From positions 44,429 through 108,428 of the forward strand of contig ML014168.1 in NCBI GenBank assembly GCA_003615045.1: a DNA stretch of 64,000 nucleotides, in the 5' to 3' direction. This document shows positions 12,890 to 22,100 of this stretch, piece after piece. The notes beneath the pieces are model-generated. The model saw only the letters and a program-made list of their open reading frames with translations, was not told the origin of the DNA and did no database searches. Source of the DNA: Caulochytrium protostelioides. Lineage: Eukaryota; Chytridiomycota; Caulochytriomycetes; Caulochytriales; Caulochytriaceae. Position 1 is the stretch's first letter. Each line of letters opens with the position of its first letter. The position numbers and the translations under genes were made by a program.

Positions 12890-12925
<36 letters not shown>

Positions 12926-13633
12926 TGCGCGTGCGTGCGCGTGGTCGTGTGCGTGGTCGTGTGCGTGTGCGGGGTGAAGGCTCGTGGGCGAGCTGTGGGC
13001 GTTGTGGGCCGACGCCGCGAACGGCAGCATGGCCCACCGCCAGACGCGGTCGGTGATGTCATCGCGGCACTCGGGGAACCGCTTCGCAATGCGCAGGAGC
13101 CGCGTCGTTGTTTTGAACATGAAGTGCGCGATGTTGGGCATCGGGTGGTGGCCGCCCAGGCTGGGCTCCGAGACGCGCTCAATGAAGCGGTCGGGGTCCT
13201 CGAGGAAGGCGAGCGGCCGGAGCGCGAGGTGCAGCATCTGCGGCGTCGGCGGGAGCGGATTCGACAGCAGAAACTGGAGCATCGTCAAGATCTCGAGCTG
13301 CAGCGACATGGACGCCATCGGGTTGGGGATCGCGCCGGCGGGCAAGGCGCCGCCCGCGCCTCCCGCGCCGTCGGCATCGCCAGGGACAGCGCTAGCGGGC
13401 GACCGCCCCTCCGACGGGGTCGCGAGGATACTGCCGGCCCGATCGTCCGGCGCATGCGCGCTCGACGCGTCGGCGTCCGGCTCGGCACGCACAAACGCCG
13501 CGTACAGCACCGGGCACGAGATAATTAGAAACTCGCGCAGCAGCGCGTCGTTCTGGCTCATCATCGACGTGAGCTGCGCCGCCTCATCGGCGAGCTCGAC
13601 GACCTCCGCGTCATAGCTCTTGTGGTAGAACAT
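5255..13633 (-). CDS. STT4: Phosphatidylinositol 4-kinase alpha (Stt4/PI4KIII-alpha)
   Basis: A single exon encodes 2792 aa, longer than yeast Stt4 (about 1900) or human PI4KA (about 2100). The enzyme makes PI4P at the plasma membrane from phosphatidylinositol and ATP. The N-terminal two thirds are helical solenoid interrupted by low-complexity inserts, including a His/Asp-rich run near residues 220-248. The PIK helical domain precedes VYLPTNPEGIVLDIDYTSGR, the start of the kinase N-lobe. Catalytic residues are intact: the KDRHNGNIMF loop has Asp at 2645 and HIDFGFMLG has its metal-binding Asp at 2663. The C-terminus FQHLTNGIPYA matches the conserved family end, which supports the reading frame to the last codon. 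The oddity is an insertion of about 350 residues (2181-2532) between MATFKV and VIFKVGDDCRQD, where human PI4KA has only a few tens. The ATG at 13633 opens a plausible N-terminus. The divergent neighbour is the myosin gene. Confidence 0.96.
6086..6127 (-). repeat. CAG-type trinucleotide tract encoding polyglutamine
   Basis: Fourteen consecutive Gln codons (CAG with two CAA interruptions on the coding strand) encode residues 2503-2516 of the PI4K. The tract lies at the C-terminal end of the large insertion, just before the conserved VIFKVGDD strand. Length polymorphism would be expected. Confidence 0.9.
12892..12970 (-). repeat. GTGGTC/GTGTGC hexanucleotide tract coding a His-Asp/His-Ala repeat
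   Basis: Tandem GTGGTC units with GTGTGC variants encode alternating His-Asp, His-Ala and His-Arg residues (about 220-248) in the N-terminal part of the PI4K. The tract sits in a low-complexity insert of the solenoid. Confidence 0.85.
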
Positions 13634-15713
13634 GGCGGCAGCAGGGACGGGCGGCGGCAGCGGCAGCGGCAGCGGCAGTCAAGAGCGGCAACAGGATCGA
13701 GCCGACCGCCGCTACGGCCCAGGCACAGCGGGTGCCAGCAAAGGGAAAGTGGGGCGGGCGATGCGTGGTGGACGCGCGCGATGCGCTTGATCGACACGCG
13801 CTGCGATCCACAGAATGTCACGGAGAGCGGCCCTCGTCGATCAGCTCGCAGCCGGCCAACTGATGCAGCCAAGCAGCTTCCGTAGACCAGCAGGGGCACC
13901 ACGGGGCAGCAGGCGGATGCGCGGTCTCCCGGGTCCTGACCCGGCTGCGGACTTTGATGGCGTTGGATCCCTCCCAGACCACGTGATGGCCGGCCGATCC
14001 AGCGGCTCCGACGCGACGGCCACGGACCCACGTCCGCCGTATGCGCGCCAGCCGTGGCGGCGAGTCACGGGTCACTCGGCGGCGCTGAGACCGACCGCTG
14101 ACGCTCGTGCCCGGAGGACACCGCCGCCCAGCACCGCGGCCGTCCACGCAGGATCGGGGTCATGATGGACTTGGCACGTGGCGGCCGCTGTCGCCGTCGC
14201 CGTCGCCGTGGCCTCGCGCCGTTTGCCGGCGCCAGCGACGCCGGCGTTGTCGAGCCAGCCCGCCGGCAACCCCTCGCCGCTCGCGTCCCGCCCGCCTGGC
14301 CTGCGGGGCCCGTCGGCCCGAGGGCCATGGTCCATGGTCCATTCGGGCTTGCTCGCCGCCGCCGCCGATAGTCGATCGACGCGTAAGGCCGCCGCCGCCG
14401 CCGCCGCCGCCGCCACTTGAGGCCTGGTGGCGCGCCACAAAGCCTCGGGAAGGGCGGAAGGCGGTCATGGCTCGCTGTTAGGCCCGCTCGGGTCCTCGGC
14501 GGCGCTCATCATGCGCCATGATCCATGTTTCACGTCGGTTCAGAGATCGCGTGTTATCATCAAAAAAGACGATGATCGCAAAAGAGACGGTCGGCTGCTG
14601 CCAAGATGCGGCCAAGGATGGTCGCGACTGATCTCTATCCATGGCGTGTGTTTGATTGCGTGATCCACTCGGCAATGCTGGAGTGCGTCACATGTCCCTG
14701 AGACCACCATGTCCCAGGATCCATCCCCCGTCGTTTCAGCACGGGCCCCGCCCGCCTTCGACCTCAATGGTCCCAGGACGATGGCGACCCAGGGTTCATG
14801 TTCCCGCTGAACGAGTCGCCCCGCCCTGCGCCAAGGAGGCGCTCGTGCCACTTGCTGCTTGGATCCGATCATCATCGCTGGCATGGGCGCAGGGGCTGTT
14901 TCACCGTGACGCGCGTGTGATACATCCGTGGCGATCCCAGGTGAACTGCCAGCGCGGTCATGGCATCATTGACGATCACCACCTTCCGGTGCCATGTCCG
15001 CGTCGCGCAACGCCCATTCACCACGCGATGCCGAGCCGGCCTAGCGGGCTTCATGTTCGAGCGGTCGCTGGCGTGGCCGGGCACCGATGGGGGTGGCCGG
15101 GGCATCGGCTCGATGGCGATCGGCTCGATGGCGATCGGCCCCGCCGCGGCCAAGTCTGCCCCAACAACACCGGGCGGGGAGCACGGGACGGCGGCGGCGG
15201 CGCGGCGGCCGCGGGCGCGGGCGCTGCCGTCGGCCGCCAGGCAAAAGACCCCGCGGCCGCCATGGAACGACCGTTGGGATGGCCGCTCAGGCGCATGACG
15301 CCGATCCGGCCTCCGGACGCTGCCGAATGGGTGCCCGTGGCGCCGAATGACCGCGGCCGGCGTGGACACTCTGCCGCCGTCCGCCGTCGCCGTCCTCACC
15401 ACGACGTCCGCCGCATGGCGTCCGCAACCGGCACAGGACGCGCGCGATCGCTCGGGCAAGGTCGCGGGACGCGGCATGCCGGCCAGTCGAAGGCCGCGAT
15501 CAGGAAACGAAGGGGGCGCGGCGGCCGCGGTGCCCGAGTCATCAACACACCGTATCGCGGCGGCTCGTCGCTGCTATATGAGGCCGCGGCGATCAAGTGC
15601 TCGGGAGACCGATGTCTCGTGCCCGCACCCGCGGCGCCTGTGCAACGTCGCTCTGCTGTCGATGATGTCGCGGGCTTTGTCTGGTAGGGCCATGGATCCC
15701 GGCCTCCCATAAC

Positions 15714-15714
<1 letters not shown>

Positions 15715-15759
<45 letters not shown>
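15715..15759. repeat. (GCT)15 trinucleotide repeat
   Basis: Fifteen perfect GCT units are followed by interrupted CTG units to about 15785. It lies about 360 bases upstream of the myosin start codon and is not in a gene I can support. A minus-strand frame through it would read polyGln but has no other features. Confidence 0.9.
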
Positions 15760-15760
<1 letters not shown>

Positions 15761-15952
15761 CTGCTGCTGAAGCCGCTGCTGCACGAGGGGGCAGATCGTC
15801 AGCCGAAACATCCGGCCATAGAACTCTCAGTCAAGCGCTGCCGTGGCTCTCGGCACCGCCAAGGCCAGACCTCCCCCACCCACGCGTCGATCGCGCAGCG
15901 CGACGTCCACGCGCGCATGGGCCTTTCCCCACCCCTCATTGTCCTTCTCCTT

Positions 15953-15992
15953 GTCCCTGGCTGGTCCCTGGCTGGTCCCTGGCTGGTCCCTG
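15953..15992. repeat. 11-base tandem repeat in the myosin 5' flank
   Basis: Unit GTCCCTGGCTG is repeated three times in full and once in part, ending about 120 bases before the myosin ATG, so it probably lies in the 5' UTR. Confidence 0.85.
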
Positions 15993-16115
15993 AATCGACT
16001 CAGCCCGCCGCACGTGGCGGCTGCAGATCCCGGCAATCGAGCCCGAGCGCTCGAACTCCGAACCCTCGAACCCCCAACCTCGGCGCGTCACTGTGTCACC
16101 CACCAAGCCGCCAGG

Positions 16116-19100
16116 ATGGACGAGACGTGGCGTGAGGGCGCCTGGGTCTGGGTCGCGCGGCCCGGCGATGCATACCCGCAGGCGGCGCGCGTCGTCGCCG
16201 TCGGCGCGACTCCTGCGGATCCCGTGACCGTGTGCGTGACCGACCAGGCCGAGCCGTGGACGCTTGACCCGACCACGACCCAGATTCGGCCGATGCACCC
16301 GAGCAGCGTCGCGGGCGGCCCCGACATGATTCTGCTGGAGGAGCTGCATGAGGGCGCCCTGTTCCACCAGCTGCAGCAGCGCTTCCAGCGCGACGAGGTG
16401 TATACGTACACGGGCAACATCCTCGTGGCCATGAACCCCTTCAAGAGTCTGCCGATCTATGACCGCGGGCACGTGCAGCAGTACCGTGACCAGCCGCTGG
16501 GCAGTATGCCGCCACATGTGTTTGCGATCGCCAATGAGGCCTACTATAACATGATGCGCAGCAAGGCCAACCAGTGCGTGATCATCAGCGGCGAGAGCGG
16601 CGCCGGCAAGACCGAGACAACGAAGCTGATCCTCAGCTACCTGGCGGCCGTCTCGACGCAGTCGAGCTTGGTGCAGGAGCAGATTCTGGATGCGTCGCCG
16701 ATCCTCGAAGCGTTCGGCAACGCCAAGACGGTACGCAACGACAACTCATCGCGGTTCGGCAAGTTCATCGAAGTCCAATTCACGCCGGAGGGCGCGATCG
16801 TCGGCGCCAAAATCCTAGATTTCCTACTCGAGCGCTCGCGCGTCGTGGCGCAGTCGCCCGAGGAGCGCAACTATCACATCTTCTACAACCTGCTGGCAGG
16901 CGCCACACCCGAAGAGCGCGCCACGTGGGACCTGCAGCCGCCGTCGGCCTTCGAGTATCTCAATCGCTCGGGATGCATGACGGTGGAGGGCACCGACGAC
17001 GCGAAGGCGCTCAAGACGATCCGAGAAGCGTTTGCGACGCTGCGCTTCACGAACACATCGGCAATTTTCAAATGCCTAGCAGCAATCTTGCATCTCGGCA
17101 ACACCGTGTTTGTGCCAGACGTGCAGGACGGCGCGGCCGTGGCGGACCGCGCGCCGCTCCAACGTGCCGCGCGGCTGCTGGGCCTGGACGGCGACAAACT
17201 CCTGGCGACGCTCGTCCAACGCAGCACGGTCACGCGAGGCGAGACGTTTGTGACGCCCCTGTCGTGTGCGCAGGCGCAGGATTCACGGGACGCCCTCGCG
17301 AAAGCGCTGTATGGGAAGCTGTTCAGCTGGATCGTGGGGTTCATCAATGAGACGACGAAGCGCGACGACAGTCTGCCGTTCGTGGGCGTGCTCGACATTT
17401 TTGGCTTTGAAAACTTTGCGACCAACAGCTTCGAGCAGTTCTGCATCAACTATGCCAACGAGCGGCTCCAGTTCTTCTTCAACCAGCACATCTTCAGGCT
17501 CGAGCAGGAGGAGTATGACCGCGAAAACATCGCTTGGCACACGATCGCGTTCGTAGACAACCAGGCGTGCATTGACCTGATCAGCAAGAAACCGCTCGGG
17601 CTGCTGTGGCTCCTCGACGAGGAAGCCGGGTTCCCGAAGGCCAGCGACGCCACGTGCCTCGACAAGTTCCACGCCACCCACGACAAGCATGCCCACTACG
17701 TGCGTCCCAAGACAAAGGCCCCCGCGTTCGGCGTCCGCCACTACGCGGGCGAGGTGACCTACCAGATCCAGGACTTCCTCGACAAGAATCGCGACACGCT
17801 GCGGACCGACCTGATGGAGGTCATGTCCGAAAGCCACGAGCCCTTCGTGGCGGAGCTCTTCAAGATGATCGATCTCTCTCAGCTCGAGGAGCTGCTTGCA
17901 TCGCATCCGGCGCTGAAAACCGCGCTCGGCGGCGGCACCGGCGGCACGAGCCCGAGCGTCGCGGGCCGCGCCACGCTGGCTGGCGGCGCGGGCGCCGCCG
18001 CCGGCGCCGCCGCCACGCTCGCGAGGCACCCGCCGATTCATATGGGCACTCTGCGATCGGTCACGGGGTCCATCGGCGCCGTGACGATCCGCAGCAAGTC
18101 CGGCAAGAGCCCGACCGTGGGCGCGCAGTTCCACGGGTCGCTCTCGGACCTCATCGCGACGCTGGCCGCGTGCGACCCGTTTTTTGTGCGCTGCATCAAG
18201 CCGAACATGCAGAAGGCGCCGGGCGCGATCGACCGCGCGCTCGTGCTGACGCAGCTGCGGTGCGCGGGCATGCTTGAGACCATCCAGGTTCGCAAGGCCG
18301 GGTACGCGGTGCGCCTGCCGATGGTGCAGCTCATCAGCCGCCACGCGATGCTCTGCGCGTCGGCCGGTGACCCGGCCATCACGCCCGCCGAAGCGTGCCG
18401 CCGCATCATGGCCCAGCTGCCCGACGCGCTCCTCGGCCAGTGGCAGATCGGGCTGACAAAAGTCTTCATGAAGGGCCAAGTGGACACGGCGCTGGAAGTG
18501 CTGCGCGCGCGCAAGCGTCATCAGTATGCGGCGCACATCCAGAGCGTCGTTCGCGGATGGATCCAGCGCCGGCGGTACGCCGCGCTCCTGCGGCAGTACA
18601 CGATCGCGGCGACCGCGGCGCGGGTCTACGTCGCGCGGCGCCGCCGCCGCCGCGTACTCTCGGGCATCCTGCGCGCCCAGGCCGCCTGGCGCGCCTCCCG
18701 CGTCCGCCGGGTTTTCCGCATCGAGCTCTCCCAGCACCGCCACTCGCTCGCCGTGGCCAAACAGGCCCAAGCCGACGCCGAAGAGGCCGAGCGCGTCGCA
18801 GCAGAGGCGCGTGTCGCCGAAGCGATGCAGCGCGCCGCGGACGAAGAAGCCGCTGCCGCCGCTGCCGCCGCCGCGGAAGCCCTTCGCATCACCGTGGCAC
18901 ATGCCGATCTGCTCGAGATTGACGAGCAAGTGCAGCAGGTCGCTGCGAAGCGCCGGTCGATGCTTGCGCCGCCGTCGGTGCCCTCCACGGACCAGAACGC
19001 GGCCCTCGCCCACGACCGGGTCGCGACGGTCGCATCTGCGGTCGTGTCAGTCTCGGCGTCGCAGGCCTCGCTGCAAGCGTCGATCCACGACGGCGAGACG

Positions 19101-22100
19101 GACGACTTTGATGAGTACGAGGGGCTGAGTGACGAGCAGCGCCAAAAGAAAATGGCGCTGCTCGCATATCTGGAGAACACTGAGAAGGACCGCCAGGAGC
19201 GCATGTCGAAGCGGATGTCGAAATTCTCGCCCTTCCAGCCGATTTGGGCCCTCCCAGACGACCTGGAGCGTCAGATGCAGGCTGACACGCCGCGCTTCTT
19301 CCAGCCCGTCGACCTGCGAGGTCGCTATGTGCTGCCGACGGTGCCCACCCGGGCGGTGTCCTCGCCGGCCGTCACAGACGGCGCCGGCGCCGGCGCCGGC
19401 GACGACGACCGCGTCGCGACTCTCGGCTCGATCCAGAAGTATGCCCAAGTCTATATGAACGACGGCCAGACGTGCGCCTACGCCGTCGTCGCACTGAAGA
19501 CGAGTCTTCTGAAACTCCGCCCCGAGCTCGTGGCGTTCGCTCTCGACATCAACAAGGCCGTCATGCGCTACGTCCACGAAGCGGCGCCCACGGACGTGAT
19601 GGCCGTCCACGTGGTCAACTACCTCCTGGCCAAGCGCCGCCGCCACCCGGAGCTCGGCGACGAGATCCTGCTGCAGCTCGTCAAAGCCACTAACGGGCCG
19701 CCAACGCCCGCGATCTCGGCGCTCGCGTGGCAGCTCCTGCTCTGCGTGGCAGGGTTGATCGCATGCTCGGCCACGCTGTATCCGGCCCTGACGGGCTACG
19801 TCACGACGAACGCGCCCGCCGCGCTCACGCGTGTCTTGCTGGCCCGTCTGGCGCGCGCCAAGCAGACCGGCTCACGGGCCCACCAGTGGTCCACGACAGA
19901 GCTGGCGGCGTTGAAGCCGCTCCTGTCCGGCGCGGCGCTGCCGACGGCCGCCGCCGCTGCCACGGGTGCCGCACGGCCGCTGGTGGTGCCGGTGGCGTGC
20001 GCCGACGAAACGGCGCTGCTCGTCGACGTCGACAGCGTCACGACGGCGGCGGACGTAGTGCACGCTATGACGCGCGCCCGCGGCCTCGAGGCCGACGCTG
20101 CCGACGGCTACGTCCTCGTCGCCTGCCAGGGCGACGACGAGATCCGGCTGCTCGACGACGACTTCGTGATGGACATCGTCGCCCGCTTCGAGCAGGAAGC
20201 CGACCTCGCCGCCGCCACGCCCCGGCTACGGTACTACGCCGCCGACTGCGCCGCCGCCGACCTCCATGTGCTCGCGCTAAGTCCCGCGAAGAGCGCGGTA
20301 GCGACGCCGGCGCGGTTGGCAGCGCCCTCGCGGCCAGCAACGCCCTTGGGCACCGGCACCCCGGGCACGCCGCAGAGTGCGCGCACCGGCTTCACGGCCC
20401 TCCTGCCGCCGCCGCCGCCGCTCGCCGTCCCACCGCGACTGCCCGCGGGCCCCCTCCCGGTAGCGCCCGTCCTCCACGCGACGCGCCGCGGCCGCCCGCT
20501 GGGCGCCCAGACGCAGAGCCTCATGCCCAAACCGGGCCCGCCGCCCGTCCCGACATGGAACCCGGACCGCGCGTCCATGATGCCGCCGCCGCCCGCGGGC
20601 ACCATGAAACTCCCGCCGGCGCCGGTACTCCCGCCGGGCAAGGGCACCGCCGGTCGCGCCTCGATGCTCTCCGGGACCCGCCCGCCGATCCCGGCGTTTG
20701 GCGCGCTGCCGCCGCCGCCGCCGCCGCCGCCGACACCGCACCCCTTGCTGCGCGGATCGCTGCTGCCGCCACCGCCGCCGCCGCCGCCACTGCACGCGCC
20801 GCCGCCGCCGGCGAAGGCCATGTGGATTCCGCCGCCGCCGCCGCCGCCGCTGGCGTCCTTCCCAGCCCCTCCGTCGCAGCTTATGACCCCGGCGAGCGGC
20901 GTTTCACTGGCGTATGACAGCCCTGTGCGATCGCTAGGGCCCGCGGACAGCGAGCCGGGGAGCGCGATGCTCGCGCCGTCGGCGCCGCCGCCAGCGCCGC
21001 TCCCGGCCACCGTCGTCGTCGAGGACCCCGTGGCGCAGCACGGTAACTGGTACTTTGTGCTGAAGCGTGGGTACGTGCTGCCGACGCACGCGTGGACCGA
21101 CGCGGCGGACGTCGAGCTGACGTGGCGCCAGGTGAAGAGCGAAGCGCGCGAGCCGTACTGCCCCGCGGCGCTTCTGCCCGCGGCACTGGCCGCGATTGCG
21201 CAGCAGCAACGGCTCGAGGCGATCGCGCTCGCGACCACGTGGCCTTTCTACTTTTGCCACATGTTCCCGGCCCACGACGAATCGCTGCCCTTCGCTCAGG
21301 GCGAGCTCCACGTGGACTGCCGCGGCGTTCATCTCATTGATACCACGGCCACCGCCTCTGCCTCTGCCTCCACATCGACGAAACGGGTCCACGTGGCGTG
21401 TGGCTTTGACCAACTCGTCATTACCCATGCGACGGACCTCACCTGCGCGGTCGTCCTCAACGGCCAGCGGTTCCTGTTCATCACGAAGGGCGCCGCCTTC
21501 GCGCGCAGCGTCCGGCGCTACGTGACGGCGCTCAAGGCCCGCGCCACACATGCCATCGCGCTGCGAGCCCACGCCGCGGCCGACGCCGACAAACTCGCGT
21601 TCCCGCTCGGCGCCGTCATCGCCGTCGCGGAGCGTGACTCGCAGAACGGCTGGCTCCGCGGGTCCTTCCAGGGGCAGACCGGATGGTTCCCGCAAGAGGC
21701 CGTCGAGTGGCTCATCGACCCCGTCGCGCCGGCGCCGGACGGCACGGCCGAGCTCACGGCTCCGCTCCTCGCCCGCGCCGGTCCCACAGCGGCTGCGGTC
21801 ACAACCGCCGGTGGCAGCCGCGGCGCCGCCACGAGCCTCGCGGCCCCCGCCGCGGCGGCGCCGTCGGTGCACTCGAGCTTCGGCAGCCTCGACATCACCG
21901 ACGAAGCGGAGGCGCAGTACTCGATGAAGCAGTGGGCGCTCGCGAACTATGCGGACGTGAGCACCTACGACCAGCAGGGCTCCGGCACCATGCGCGCGCG
22001 GTTCACGCAGCAGTATGGCACGATGCGTAACAGCCGCGTGCTGCTGAAGGAAGCACTGACGGACGACGTGCAGCACGGAAAGGACATCGTGCTGCGCCTC

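Larger units (their letters stand above)
13634..16115. other. Divergent intergenic region, PI4K / myosin
   Basis: These 2.5 kb separate the two divergent start codons and should hold both promoters and 5' UTRs. I see no gene. Reading frames such as 14656-15687 (+) have no motif and biased composition. The region contains a (GCT)15 tract and an 11-base tandem repeat, listed separately. Confidence 0.6.

Noticed and set aside
10505-13528. 1007-codon plus-strand reading frame opposite PI4K
   Set aside because: It is antisense to conserved kinase sequence, Arg/His/Val-rich and without any motif. Long antisense frames are expected where stop codons are rare.
14656-15687. 343-codon frame in the PI4K/myosin intergenic region
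   Set aside because: No motif, biased composition, and several equally long overlapping frames on both strands.
15593-15811. Minus-strand frame reading a polyGln tract
   Set aside because: The polyGln is only the translation of the (GCT)15 repeat; nothing else in the 72 codons suggests a protein.
15843-16115. Myosin start upstream of 16116
   Set aside because: The frame is open but contains no ATG and includes an 11-base tandem repeat typical of untranslated sequence.
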